Made by a program: the position numbers and the translations under genes. From Brachionus plicatilis (lineage: Eukaryota > Rotifera > Eurotatoria > Ploima > Brachionidae), in NCBI GenBank assembly GCA_010279815.1, contig QEOQ01000344.1, forward strand, positions 543,458-607,457: a DNA stretch of 64,000 nucleotides, in the 5' to 3' direction. The notes beneath the pieces are model-generated. The model worked only from the letters and a program-made list of their open reading frames with translations, did no database searches and was not told the origin of the DNA. Within the stretch, counting starts at the first letter, position 1. Every line of letters starts with the position of its first letter. Positions 30,149-42,000 of this stretch are shown here, one piece after another.

Positions 30149-30200
30149 ATTCTGAAGGATCACTAGCTCGATACAGATAAACAAATAAATATAAATAAAA
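30149..30200. repeat. Retroelement-tail-like motif, reverse orientation
   Basis: TATTCTGAAGGATCACTAGC and TCGATACAGATAAACAAATA are the reverse complement of the motif at 18108-18160, followed by AAATAAA-type repeats. Confidence 0.45.
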
Positions 30201-30276
30201 ATATAAAAAAAAATGAATGTCTGGATTTATACTAAAAAGTACTAAAAACAAAGCAAAAAATTTTTTTTTTTAATTC

Positions 30277-30282
30277 TTTATT
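30277..30282 (-). terminator. MYBBP1A: Candidate polyadenylation signal of MYBBP1A
   Basis: AATAAA on the minus strand, about 50 bases past the stop codon, followed by an A-rich stretch. It is preserved in the duplicated fragment at 24753. Confidence 0.5.
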
Positions 30283-30330
30283 AAATAATGGTTCAACAAA
30301 AACTAAATAATTTTCAGATTCTTTTGCTAT

Positions 30331-33300
30331 TTAGGTAGATTTTAGCGAATTAATCGTTCGATTACAAACTTGTATTAGATTCAGCAAACGGCTTTTGTAA
30401 GCTTGTTTAAGCTTTGAGTCTTTTGAAACCAGAGTTAATTTTGACGAAAAGCCTTCTAACAGATCACTTCTCAAAACAGATGCCTAAAAAATAAAAAAAA
30501 ATTTCACTTCATTCAAAAAAAAGTCAAATAAAAAAAATTCCTACCAAATTAATGAGGACTTTTGAGGCCAAGTTGAGAAAAGCATCCACAAATTTTATGT
30601 GTAAATTCTCATCTTTCAGGATGTCATCAGTAATTTTGTCAAAAAATTTGAAAATTTTTTCAATCAACTGCTTTGGTTCTGTTTGGCCTAGTTCAGACTC
30701 ATTGAACATTTGAGCACTTATGCACTGATTCAGAGTGATCAAAGTAACTGTCTTTTTGTGAAGCTTGGTATCTGGTTGTGAGGCAGAATCGATCATCTGT
30801 GAGATAATGGGCGCCGAATACGCCGAATGCCTCACTAAATACTCTTTGTACATTGCTGGATTAACCTTGGACTTTTCACTTTTTACCAAAAAAATAAATA
30901 TTAATAGAATTTTAATTTTAACTTTTTTATTTAGAATTACTTTTTTATTATATCAAGGTAAATAGCATTGAGTTTTTTTACAATATTGACAGATTCGGCC
31001 TTATTTGTCTGTGCTATGTGCTGGATCAAACGAACACAAAACATGGATGTTTCGATCAATGTCTTGGTTACATTCAAATGTATTGCAGAGCATTCCAACA
31101 AATAAGATAACAATTCGAATAGATCGTCAATCTCTGGCATTTTGGACTCATTTAGTTTTTTGCATGTTTGCTTAATGTTTACCAAAAAGCTGAGAATTCT
31201 TTGGGAAATAAGTTTCAAGTCTGGCTTTGTCTGACTTTCGAACAAGATCTCTAACAATGGTTTGATTGCATACTATATGAAAAAAATAATGAAACAAATA
31301 GGGGAATAATTAATTAAATAAATTGAAGAAAATTCTTTCTTATTTTAATGCTACGAAATGGGATAAAAATAGAAAAATATTGAAAATTCCCATTTTTTGC
31401 CAAAAAGAAAATAAGCCAAATCTTTGCAAAATAAAAATATTTCAAAAATATTTTAGAAATTAAATTTAAATTTATTTCAATGCCATCAGAAGAAGAATTT
31501 GTAAAAAAAGCAGTATTGGTCTTAAGTATATTTGAAAAATCCCTTACAGCTGAAAAGTGAATTAAAGATATTTGTCATCTAAAAAAGATTTAAATAAAAA
31601 AAAAGTTTTTACTTCTTTATAAGTCTTAACTTTGATCGATAAACTAATTTAAAGAGAAAAAAATTTTTGTTAAATACTGGTCTAATAACATTAAGAAGGT
31701 TCATAAAATTTTTAATATCGAAAAAGTTTAATTTTAAATATTGTTTTATTTGAGAGAGTTAAGTTGGGAGCAACTTTTCAAAGAACAGCAATTTGGTTCA
31801 GATAAACATTGATAACTTTTTCAAAATGAATATTGGTATAAAAAAATATTTTTAACAAAAATTAACAAACTTTGTTAAATTTTAAAATTTTCAAAAATTT
31901 CGCAAATTTATCATATTTTAATAGGAATTTATACATTTTTAAATAAATTGCTCTTTTCCAGATAAAAAATGCCCCCAACTTCACTCTCATGTTTTATTTA
32001 ACATTCTTTCTCTAAAATCAATAAAAATTTATTAATATTCCCTTTAAGATTTTCTTTGATGTAGTAAGATTTAAATAAAATAAATAAGAATAAAAATTTA
32101 TAAAAATAAAAAAAAATTTAGGATAAATATCTTACATGAAACAGCAAAACAATAAATTCAATTTTTATTACTAAAAACTTACTTTTTTACGTAATTTTAC
32201 TTAAAATTTATCTAAATAATATTTTTTTCAGAGAATTTTCTTATTTAAAATAAAAAACCAACTGCTCTTAAAAAATTGAAACGAAATTGTATTTTTGAAA
32301 AAAAATTTGTCCCCAAAACAATAAAATTAATTCAATTTTTTTAAATTTTGAATTTTATCAAAATTCGATTTCAAGATAATTTTTTTGTTAAATTGCAGAT
32401 TACTTTTCATAATTTTCAAATTTATACAAATTAAAAATTAAAAATAATCAGTAAGTTTTCAATTTTTTTAAAATTAATATACAATTTTAGTTATTGAACT
32501 ATATCTAATGTAGTGTTGGTAGCCGACTCCAATCGATTGACAAATTTAATAAATCGATTAAAGTTTTCTAGTCGACTATTAAATCGATTAAATTTTTCCA
32601 GATGACTAAAATACTTCTAATTTATCTCGAAATTAAAATTTAGAAAGGCAAAAAATATTATTTTTTAATAAAAAAGGTTTTTTATTGATTTAAAATTTAA
32701 GATTTAAAGCAAAATAAAAAATAAAAAAATATTTTATAAATAATGTTTTTTGCTTTCCTAACTTTAATTTTGAGATAAATTAGAAGTATTATAGTCATTT
32801 TTTTTTTATTTATTCAAAAAACACTTTTTGAGTGATGAAAAAAATGAATAATTATAAAAAACAAAAAAAAGAAAAAAAATGAAAGAAAAATCAGAAGTTA
32901 AGAAAAAATCTAATAAAATATTGTTTTTGGATTAAATAATTTATTAAGTTTGTCACTTGATGAAAAGCTATTTTTGTAATTTTTAAAATTTATTAAAATT
33001 AACGAAAAATTGCGTAAAATTAAAATTAATTACGAAAATTTTCGATTTTTTACTTAAAGGATTTTACGGTATTTTAAATACTCATTACCGTATTCCCTCG
33101 TTCGATTATACTGCACCATAAATTAAGCTTCCAGCTTTTGGACCATGCACCAAAGTACATCTCACTCATGCTAAAATATTTTAAATTTGATGTTTTAATT
33201 TGCATGTCTTAACTTGTAATGCAGCATAATCGAACGAAGGAATACGGTAGATAGAAAAATATTTAAAATAAAATCATTAGAGTGAGGAATTTTATCAAAT

Positions 33301-36300
33301 TAAAAGCCAAAAATAAATAAGTAATAAAAATATCAACTTCTGAAAGTTATCTTCTTCAATTGAAACTTAGATTTGTTGTGGAATTTTATAAGAATTTTAA
33401 ATATTTTATCATTTTTTGTTAAAACAAATTTACTTTTAAAATGAATTGATTTATCAATGAAAACAAATTTTTGGGTTTTGTGAAGTTCAGTACAAAAGAA
33501 CAGAAAAAAGTGTAAAAAAATTAAATAACTTTTTTCTTTAAAGTTTAAAATTAATTCGGTGAATGCAGAATGGTGCAACATTCAAAGTTGCATCAAGTGT
33601 AAAAGTCTGCAAATGATGTGCAAAATCTCTGCAAAATGCACTACGCTCGATTATATTAAATTTAAATTCTGCTAAACCCTGCAAATTTAGCAGACCTTGA
33701 TATTTGATGCAAATTTGAATTTTGCACTATGCTGCGTTTAAAGAATTAAGTTTAAACCTTGAGAAAAAAAGTTATTCAATTTTTTTACATTTTTTTTGTT
33801 CTTTTTATCATTTTGTACTGAATTTTACAAAACCAAAATTTTAGGCAAATTGAAGTTTCAGATCAAATTTTAAGATCAAAACGATCATTAAAAATTTTTA
33901 AACTTAATTAATCTAATGATTTTAATAATTTTTAAGAAATAAATACTAAACATTACTAGACATTTTATGTCTAATAATGGTTCATTACCAAATTAACATC
34001 AAAATGATTGATCTCTAATTTATTTAACAAAAATAATCAATAATTTAAATAATTAAAGTTAAGTTAATTCATAAATTCAAATTTATAACTTTTATATCCA
34101 TTCATTCAAACTGAAATAATTTTATTTTTCTACTTCAATAAATTTTAAATTTTAAAACAGTTAATTTTTTTGTCTTTAAAAGAAAGTTTACATTAAAATC
34201 AATTAAAATATTTAAACCTACTAAAGTTCAATAAAAAGAGACATTTTAAAATTTTAAATATGAAAACAAACTTGACATGACATGTCAAGTAATTGCTTTT
34301 GAAAAAAATTTAATTTTTTCCCTATTATTAAAAAAATATTATAATTTATATTTTGATCTTTTGATCTTGATCTCAAACTTCAATTTGCCAAATTTTAAAT
34401 AAAAAAATTATATAATTAGATAGATTTGTAAAAAAATTTTATAAAAAATTGTCTTCACTTACCGCAATCAAGTCCAATCGATTGTTTGATTTAAATATTT
34501 CCTGGACTAGATCAAGAACTCTGAGTTTGTATTGCAAAAGGTCGTTTTGTCGCTGTTTGTCTTTTTTTTTCACTTTGAACACTGCAGCAAGTGTTTCGTC
34601 CAATTTCATCATGGCATCATCATCCAAATCCGAATTGTCATCATCACTCTTGGCCACCGCATTTCCTAGCGCTTTCATCAAGTTTTTTTTAAGTTCTTCA
34701 TCAACTTGACTTTTTTCGTCCTCAGATTCCGATGACGACTCGGATTCTTGGTCCTTTTTTTTTTCATTCTTGTCCGACGACGGACTCATGGACACGTCTT
34801 CTATTCCACTCTCTTCCTCTTCGCTCTTTTTCGACGACATAAACAAGTCGCCCTTGATCATGTCCTCTTCCAATTCTTCCTCTTCTTCAGACACTTCCTC
34901 ATCCTCCATCTCTTCCTCCTCTTCCAGCAGATCCTCGTCACTCTCCGGACTCAACAAGTCCACAATCAATTTCACCGAATTCACACTCAACTTGGGCAGT
35001 AATTTTTTGAATTGATTCTTGACCAAATTTCTTATCGAGTTGGTATTCAATGTGAACAAATTGAGCAACATTTCGACCAGCACATCAATCCACTCAAATT
35101 CGTCATCATCACTTTTCTTTTTTTTTTTCGACTTTTTGCCTTTTTCTTCCTCAAATTTTTGCACACAAACTTCAATATCATCCAAACTTTGCTTGGTGCT
35201 TTTGGTCGAATCGAACATGCGGAAAAATTCAACAAGCACACACATGGAAAAAGATTGGTATACTATCTTGTTATCTGCTTCACTTTTGTCCTTTGAATTC
35301 AAAGCTTTCAGCAATTTTATTGACATCTCACTCAAATTGGCGAGTTCTTTTTCTTTTCCGGCAAATTTGTCAGCCAATGGTGACTTTTTTGCCATAATCA
35401 ACTGCCTAATACTCTCACATGCATTTATTAACAAACCATTTAGATCCACTTGATTGTTATTTTGCTTGTTCAAAATGGCACCAACAAAGTCCATTAGACG
35501 CTCTCTTAAATTGTTTGCTAATTTTTCCGACTTGACCAAGCGAGTTCCGAGCTCGAATTGGTCAAATTGTTTGCCATCAACATCAAAATAAGAATTGAGA
35601 GACAAATAGTACAACATGTTGGCTATCAGTTGGTCATTGTCGGCGTAATTGAGACTGGCCCGGGCCAAATTGTTTATTTGATTGAGCATCCATGTTTCCT
35701 TGAGGACAAGCTCGTCCGTCATGGCTTCTTTTTCTGGACCATTTTTTAACTTTTCATACTCAATAAAATCTTTGTGCAAAAAATCTTTTATTAAAAATTT
35801 GAACAACTTTAGCTGGGACTTTTTGTTTAGGACAGAGACTATTGAGCTGACCAAGTCGGACATGTCGTGGTAATTTTTGGAATAGGCGAGCATTTTGATC
35901 ACCAGATCAGCGCCCAAAGTCGATTCGGCATCGACCAGCTCTGCTTCTTTGCTCTTAATGATGTCAATCAAGCTACGCTTTATGTCCGTGCGGAACAACT
36001 GGTTTAGATTGGACATGCGGTTGGACAAGTGGTGGACAAATATTTGGATCACATTTTCCGAGGTGAGCAGTGCGCCGTAGAAAATGGAGTTGAAGTTTTG
36101 CTTATTCACTTGGCTCAGGGAATACAAAAACAATTTGAAGGCTAAAAGTTTTTTTTCCATTTCTTTTCTGGTCGCCAGCTTGGCCTCGACTAGATCACTC
36201 CACAATTGTTTGTAGAAAATTTGGTCCGAATTGGTCAAATAGTCGACTAGGCCTGTGATCAGAGGTTGGATGTTTGGCAAAGACTCGGTCGATTGACTTA

Positions 36301-37135
36301 CCAATTCGTAGAAAAAATCAAAGTTGCTTGCGTGCAGAATTGTTTTGAGCTTGAGGTTTTTTTTTTCCAAAAATTTTCTTGTCTCCATGTTGGCCGAGTT
36401 CAGGCACAGCAGCAAAATTTCCAGAGAATCTTTGACCGATTTGGCTTTTTCGCCCAGTTTGAACGCGTCCACAATGTCCGCGTCCAATTCGGCAAAAACC
36501 ATGTCCATTTTGTTGATGGTGCTGATTTTTTTGATCAACAAACACTCGGCCTGAAGGTAAATGCTCTGGGTGTGCTGTTTAAATTCGGGATTTTTGCGGA
36601 ATTCATTCAGGTCCTTGAGCAAAATTTTCAGCTCATTGTCTTTTAGAAGATTGAATCGATTCGACTGGATCCAGCACAGATAAACAAATACCAGACCTAT
36701 TTGCATGTGTCTTAGTTCTTCTTTGGTCAATTGGGAATCCAGCAGGTTCAGGTTGGATTTGGCCATTTCGAATATGCTTTGGAAGCTGATTTGTGAAAAA
36801 GAGTTGATGATTTCGGTCAAGCATGAGGAGAAGCCGATTCTGGAGCATTTGCGGTTGGATGCGAGACCGCGGATCAACCGGTTAAGGACATAGTTTATTT
36901 GTTCTTTGTTCTTGACCGGGTCTTGATCACTTAAATATTTGATAATTTGTTGTACACCGTCTAGTCGAGTGTTTTGGTTGAATTCGGATAGTTTCCAAAA
37001 TGCTTCCATCATTTTGGCGTGTTCTTTGGAATTTTTGGCGCCATTTTTTTTCAAAATTCCATTCGATTCCAATTTTGATTTGTCTTTTTTGCGCTCTTTT
37101 TTGGACGCCTGTGGCTGACCATTCATTTCCTGCAT
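30331..37135 (-). CDS. MYBBP1A: Myb-binding protein 1A / DNA polymerase V-like nucleolar protein
   Basis: Four exons: 37135-34463, 31272-30941, 30878-30545 and 30483-30331. Donors are GCG|GTAAGT, AA|GTAATT and TTG|GTAGGA; acceptors are CATATAG, GTAAAAAG and TTTTTTAG; phases match (0, 2, 0). The total is 3492 nt, 1163 residues (human is about 1328). The N-terminus is basic (KKERKKDKSK). The body is a HEAT-like helical repeat with the family blocks MMEAFWKLSEFNQNTRLDGV and NYVLNRLIRGLASNRKCSRI. An acidic E/D/S tract follows, then DDDAMMKLDETLAAVFKVKK and QYKLRVLDLVQEIF. The later exons continue YAIKPLLEILFESQ and IIKNEKSKVNPAMYKEYL. MYBBP1A/Pol5 proteins act in the nucleolus in rRNA synthesis and ribosome assembly and bind transcription factors. 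Exon 1 is a single 2.7-kb coding block. An acceptor-like site lies 34 bases before the ATG. Confidence 0.9.
32514..32800. mobile_element. Truncated hAT-like foldback element
   Basis: It begins TAGTGTTGG, the same tip as the element at 4254, and continues with ATCGATTAAA/GTCGACT words. The sequence GACTAAAATACTTCTAATTT (about 32603) is inverted near 32750-32795 (AAATTAGAAGTATTATAGTC). The expected right tip CCAACACTA is missing, so it is truncated or altered. Confidence 0.5.
33086..33249. mobile_element. Hairpin MITE with 26-bp inverted ends
   Basis: TACCGTATTCCCTCGTTCGA then TTATACTGCA at the left is mirrored at the right with two mismatches (TGCAGCATAATCGAACGAAG then GAATACGGTA). TA at both tips would suit a Tc1/mariner-type MITE. 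About 164 bp, in MYBBP1A intron 1. Confidence 0.65.
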
Positions 37136-37166
37136 TCTTTTATTTTTTTAAACTTTTTTTTTTATT

Positions 37167-37172
37167 CTCTAA
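37167..37172 (-). promoter_or_regulatory. Acceptor-like site just upstream of the MYBBP1A start
   Basis: On the minus strand TTTTGTTTTGTTTTAG ends at 37169, 34 bases before the ATG. A pyrimidine-rich tract plus AG here could be the end of a 5' UTR intron or a spliced-leader trans-splice site. The sequence alone cannot decide. Confidence 0.35.
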
Positions 37173-37814
37173 AACAAAACAAAATAATTTTATTTTAATT
37201 TTTTATAATTTTTACCAAGGAGAAAACGTGTATTAAAATTCACGTGAATTAAAATATTTCAAAGTATACATGGATAAATAGGGCTGTGCGAACAGATTGC
37301 AATTTTTTTTCCAAACTGGCTTCAACTAAAATTTTAAATAAAAAATTGTTAATTAATTAAGCTCTCTAAAATAGTCTTGAAAAATCTATACAAAGTTAAC
37401 AAAAACTTGATATTAATTAAATTATTTTAAAATAAAAATATTAAATACTTTGATTTGACAGTATAGCTTTGTAACAACCAAGAAAAGAATTCAATTTATT
37501 CAATTTCAAATTACATAAAAATTTTAGAAAGCAAAGTTTGTTTCTTAAATTTTACTTTCATTTTAAACAAGTTGTTTTAGATTTTTATATTTTTGAATTT
37601 TTTGTCAATTTTTTGATCGGCTGATCTCATTTTTACTAGAAAATTTTGTTATTTTAAATTTTAAATCAACTGGTCTTAAAAAAATTGAAATGAAATCATA
37701 TATTTGAAATTTTTGTAATTTTTTTTTAATGTTTGCTTCGAATTTCAGAAATTAAAACTTAAAATTTAAAATAAAAATTTTGAACAAAATTATTTGGTTC
37801 TTTTTTTCTTCATT

Positions 37815-37985
37815 TTATGATAAGTATGGCTTGGTCAAGAGCTCAAGAATTAAGTGGGTTTTATGATCGCCTAAGTGAGTTTTTATGAAGTGCTTTATAG
37901 TGTCCACCAGTTCATCTTTCTGTTCCTTAAATGCACTTTTTCTTGATCGACATAAATTTCCTATTTTTGAACTGGCTTAATTTTT
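37815..37985 (-). other. Short open stretch with protein-like composition
   Basis: The minus strand reads SSKIGNLCRSRKSAFKEQKD, then ELVDTIKHFIKTHLGDHKTH and LILELLTKPYLS before TAA at 37817-37815. The sequence is helical-looking, with mixed codons unlike the AT-only flanks. No ATG is in frame at the start. It could be the last exon of an unrecognised gene, a fragment, or chance. Confidence 0.22.
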
Positions 37986-37999
37986 TGGTTAACGTTCAA

Positions 38000-38530
38000 A
38001 ATATAGAATTATTTTTTTATCGAAAGGTAAAAAGGTAGAAAAAAAAATATCGAAATCATCAATTTGAATAATTATAGAATTTCTTTATTATAGAAAAAAA
38101 AAAATAGAAAAAAAAAATATAGAAAGTAATTATATTGAAAATTAAATAGAATTGACTAATTGATTAATTGAATATTTTGTCTATTTTATAAAGTTATTTT
38201 ACAATTGATCGTCCAATAAACCAATAATTCCATTTAAATTTTGTTTGAACGCAATTTGGATACAACCGGAGAGTAATTTTGCATGTTGTTAGTTGATGTA
38301 ATTTGTATTTGGAAGTAATTTGAAATAAGTTGTTTGAATTTTTGACAACAGATGTTTGTAATTTTCATAGCAAACAGCAAATTATAATTCTATATTATAA
38401 TTTTTCTATATTTAGTTTTCTATATATTTTTTTTTCTATATTCGTATATTCCATATATTTTTTTTCTATACTTTGATGATTCTATATTTTGTTTTCGATC
38501 TTTTTTAGATTCTATATTTTGATAGTTCAT
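38000..38530. repeat. TATAGAA-rich inverted repeat
   Basis: The left side has repeated TATAGAA and TAGAAAAAAA words; the right side has TTCTATA and TTTTTTTCTATA words, so the region can fold back. Similar words recur at 54480-54550. Probably a degraded AT-rich foldback family. Confidence 0.4.
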
Positions 38531-39739
38531 CAATTTTTTTTAAATCAAAAAAAAATATTTTAATGAAACGTAAAAAGATATTAATTTACAGATAATTTTT
38601 TTAATTGAAAAAATTTAAAAGAAAAAAAGGCATCAATTAAATGATGAAAATTAGTAAATTAAATTTTCTTTTATTTTTAGTCTCGATTTGATTTGAATTA
38701 CTTGGACTTAAAATTCTTAATATAAAATTTTAGAAAAAAAAAAATTTAAATTCAAAAGTCCAATTAATTTTACATTTAGAAACTCTTTGGCTTCGTAAAT
38801 CTAATAAGGAACGATTTAGCTGCTTCTCAATTTTGTAAACATGTCAGGTAAATGGTTTTTTTTTTAAATTTTTCTAACTATCCATAGAAACATAATATGC
38901 ATAAAGTAGCATTCAATTTTAGTCGAAAAAGAATTAAATTTGACACTTGTTGAATTTTTTTTCAAAAAATTATATATTTAAAAAATCTTGAACTCATTGT
39001 CTTTTCAAAAGAATAAAGACTCAAATTCAGCACATAATGTTTTTTTATTTTTTTAAAAACACAGCTAAAAATATATAGAAAAGATCTGTTTTTAGTTTTA
39101 GATCTATTTTTCAAAGAAAAAGCTGGATTAGAAATCGTAAACACAATTTCCAAATTTTAATTTTCTGAATGAAGAATTTTCACTACTACACCCAAACAAA
39201 TCGACTTGTTATCTTAAAATTTGATATTTTTAAAGACAGAAGCTATAAAATTACTCAATTCAAATTTTTCAAAAAAATATTTTATTTCAATATATGTTCT
39301 TTACAATTAAACAAGAAGTTTTCTCTAATCATTTAATCTTTTTGCAATTCCTAGCAATAAAGTTCAATATAAAAATTAAAATAATTAGAAAAAAACAAAT
39401 TTTGCTATTTTCAATTAATTTTGCTAATAACTTGTTGTTTACTAAATTAGTAATAAATATGGCTATTTTAATTTGTTTTTCGATGAATAAATAAAATGAA
39501 GAATTTTTTTGTTATCATTTTGATTATAAAAAATAAAAATGAACGAAGCATTGTCTTTTTGATCAACAAAATAAAACCATTTTAAAAATTGAATTTTTCA
39601 AATATTAAAGCATTTGTTTAGAAAAAATTAATTAAAAGCATCAATTTATTTGATAATAAATACAAACAAAAAAAATTAAATTAAATTAATCAAAAGCAAC
39701 TTTTTTAATGCACAAAATCATTTTAATATAAAAAAAGGC

Positions 39740-39745
39740 TTTATT
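39740..39745 (-). terminator. Candidate polyadenylation signal of the CAP/EF-hand gene
   Basis: AATAAA on the minus strand, about 125 bases beyond the stop codon. Confidence 0.35.
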
Positions 39746-39868
39746 TAAAAAGTTGACTTTTTACAATTAATCCCAGTAGAGTAGATAAAAACTGTAGTTT
39801 CTACTCAACAAAAAAAGTCTCCAATTTGTTCTAAATAAAGGCTAAAGAAAAATTAATCAAAAAAAAAA

Positions 39869-40648
39869 TCAATGATTCAACTTAAGTCCCAGGCTGGTCA
39901 AAGCTTTCCTAAATTCTTTATAATCAACTTTGCCTTGTTCGTCCAAATTGTCAAATTTTTCAAAAAATATCTTAGCATCCATATTAGTAAAATTGGTTCC
40001 GAATTTTTCATTGATTAATTGAAAAACTTTTTTTGCTTTGGTCAACGAAATTTTTCCAGTCTTCTCCTTGTCAGCTTTTTTGACAATTTTTTCCAAAATT
40101 TGATTGACTTTATCCGCAGGACGTTTTTCCTTTTTGGCTTGATTGTTCTTTACTTCGCTACAATCACTATGCTCGTGATCACTGTTGCCCGATTCAGATC
40201 GATGGTTAATAATGACATTATCTTCTATATAATTGACAACATTGCCTCTGGGAAAGTAGAAAGCGACGACATAGATGCCACCGTTGTTAGCCTGACTAAC
40301 GCCTACCCCCAACTTTTGGGAACTCTTCCACACTATTTGAGTAAAGTGACTTGTCATGTTCGGCAATGCTGGATTATTCAGATCAATTTTGGATTTTTTG
40401 ATCCAGTAGTCAACTATGTGCTTGGCATCGTACAGTCCGTCATCTGACTCAAAGTAGTACAAGTTTTCTCCAACACTTTCATCTTTGCTGTTCTGCAATT
40501 TAGACTTATTTTGAGCTAAATGATCAGCGTGTTTTTGGGCTTTGTTGGACAAATCTGGGTCCAATTCGAGTAAATGAACATTGCCAAATTTTTGCCTCAA
40601 ATTGTTGTGTTCCGCCAAAAGCTCTTCTGAAAAATTCTGCTCGCTCAT
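39869..40648 (-). CDS. CAP-domain (GAPR-1/GLIPR2-like) protein with C-terminal EF-hand pair
   Basis: A single uninterrupted exon of 259 residues from ATG at 40648. Residues about 6-137 form a CAP/SCP domain: LLAEHNNLRQKFG, KHADHLAQNKSKLQ, SVGENLYY, then HFTQIVWKSSQKLGVGVSQA and GGIYVVAFYFPRGN. The usual cavity residues are present (His40/43 region, Glu61, His101). There is no signal peptide, as in GAPR-1, a protein that binds cytosolic Golgi membranes. A charged linker (about 145-180) leads to two EF-hand-like units. The first loop, DKEKTGKISLTK, lacks the final Glu. The second, NLDEQGKVDYKE, has acceptable ligands including Glu at position 12. Calcium binding is therefore likely for the second loop only. 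CAP plus EF-hand in one protein is not the usual family layout. Secreted CRISP or venom-type CAP proteins differ in having a signal peptide and many cysteines, both absent here. Confidence 0.85.
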   Translation of the reverse strand: MSEQNFSEELLAEHNNLRQKFGNVHLLELDPDLSNKAQKHADHLAQNKSKLQNSKDESVGENLYYFESDDGLYDAKHIVDYWIKKSKIDLNNPALPNMTSHFTQIVWKSSQKLGVGVSQANNGGIYVVAFYFPRGNVVNYIEDNVIINHRSESGNSDHEHSDCSEVKNNQAKKEKRPADKVNQILEKIVKKADKEKTGKISLTKAKKVFQLINEKFGTNFTNMDAKIFFEKFDNLDEQGKVDYKEFRKALTSLGLKLNH

Positions 40649-40769
40649 TTTTAATTAAAATAAATATATTCGATGACTATTTTTGAAAAAATGAAAAAAT
40701 TCTATAAAAGAAAATTTGATAAATATAAAGAAAAATGCTTGGTTGCTTTTTGCTTGTTTTTTTTCCAGT

Positions 40770-40780
40770 ATTTATATATG
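40770..40780 (-). promoter_or_regulatory. Candidate TATA box of the CAP/EF-hand gene
   Basis: On the minus strand CATATATAAATACTGG stands about 125 bases before the ATG, a spacing that allows a short leader. Such words are common in AT-rich DNA. Confidence 0.3.
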
Positions 40781-40783
40781 AGG

Positions 40784-42000
40784 CTTCTTTAATTTTTAAT
40801 TTTAAAAGCTAGGAAAAATTGTATCTTGGTACAAACAAATTTGATTTTTTCTATCTATGGTGAACTAGTAAGAAAATTTTTTTTTTGATCGCTGATAAAT
40901 GGTAAAACATTTTCTTGTCGAAAGTGGTGCGTCAAATGAATATATAGAAAAAAAATGGCATCTGAGGGTACCATTTAGTATTTAAACAAAATTAAATAAT
41001 GTGTAGGCTAAGAATTCTGAATGATACGCTTCATTTAAAACACATGTTTTTATTTTTTTTAATTTAATATAAAACAAATTTAAAATGATTTTTAGAGACT
41101 TGTATTTAAAGGAATTGTGCATGGCCTATCTTGATTAAAATTTAGTCCTAGCTAGAATAACAAATGAAGTATTTATTTCCGAATCGATGTTTGCATTTGT
41201 TGAGTTTGATTGACAACCATGTCTTTAGATCAATAAAAAAATTGCTAAAATCATACATTTTTGATCATTTAAATATTCCATTGCTTAGTTTGTGTATTTT
41301 TTTATTGATAAATTAACAATCAGTATCTTTGAAACTAATAAACTTTATAAATTCAAGAATAGTGGATTGATTTGGCAAAGTTGGAATTTGTAGACAAATT
41401 TTTGATATTTGCTTAAATGTTAACCTTATAAACTTTAAAACTAAATTTTAAAATAATTTGACAATTTGATTTTTAAATTTAACACATGTACTTAGTGAAG
41501 TAAATTGTCACTTTTTTTCATATAAACCATGCTATTAAATTGATGGGTAATTTTTTTATCAAAAAAATTTAAAATAATTATCAACTAATTGAAAATAAGA
41601 CAAAAAAAATTCTCATAAAATTTGTCTTTGAAAATATACACATTGTTAATATTAAATGAAGATATAAATAATTTTAATAATTCAAAATTTTTTACCACTC
41701 AGTCAATTTTATGCGAACATAAAGATTATACAAAAATTCTGTACATTATTATTAATAATGCAATGAAAAATAAAAAAAAAAGAAACTTGAACAAACTTAT
41801 AAACAAAATTTTAATTTTAAGATTTTTTTTCTAATTCTCAACATAAAAGATATCAAGTTAAAATTATCATATTGTTCTCTAGCTCGATTATCTTTTCCAC
41901 CACAAAAATCAACTAAATTTTTTCTAGAACCTATGTTTCTATGTTTTTTTATTAAATTAAGGTTTTAAATTTCAAACTTTGATTAATTTTTAAGTTGAAA
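40784..42000. other. Divergent intergenic region between the CAP/EF-hand and SNX3 genes
   Basis: The CAP/EF-hand gene and the first SNX3 gene point away from each other, so both promoters lie here. No repeats or RNA genes were recognised. Confidence 0.45.

Larger units (their letters stand above)
31273..34462 (-). other. MYBBP1A intron 1
   Basis: This 3.2-kb phase 0 intron starts with donor GTAAGT at 34462 and ends with acceptor CATATAG at 31273. It contains a TAGTGTTGG-tipped foldback (32514-32800), a TA-flanked hairpin MITE (33086-33249) and TTGCA-rich repeat sequence near 33560-33760. No coding sequence was recognised. Confidence 0.8.
37173..39739. other. Intergenic region between MYBBP1A and the CAP/EF-hand gene
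   Basis: MYBBP1A and the CAP/EF-hand gene are both on the minus strand, so this interval contains the MYBBP1A promoter side. Two things were seen: a 50-odd codon minus ORF near 37815-37980 and an AT-only inverted repeat made of TATAGAA/TTCTATA words (about 38000-38530). The rest shows nothing supportable. Confidence 0.45.

Noticed and set aside
34449..36893. Plus-strand ORFs opposite MYBBP1A exon 1, some serine-rich
   Set aside because: Antisense shadows; the serine runs are the complement of the acidic and lysine-rich codons of MYBBP1A.
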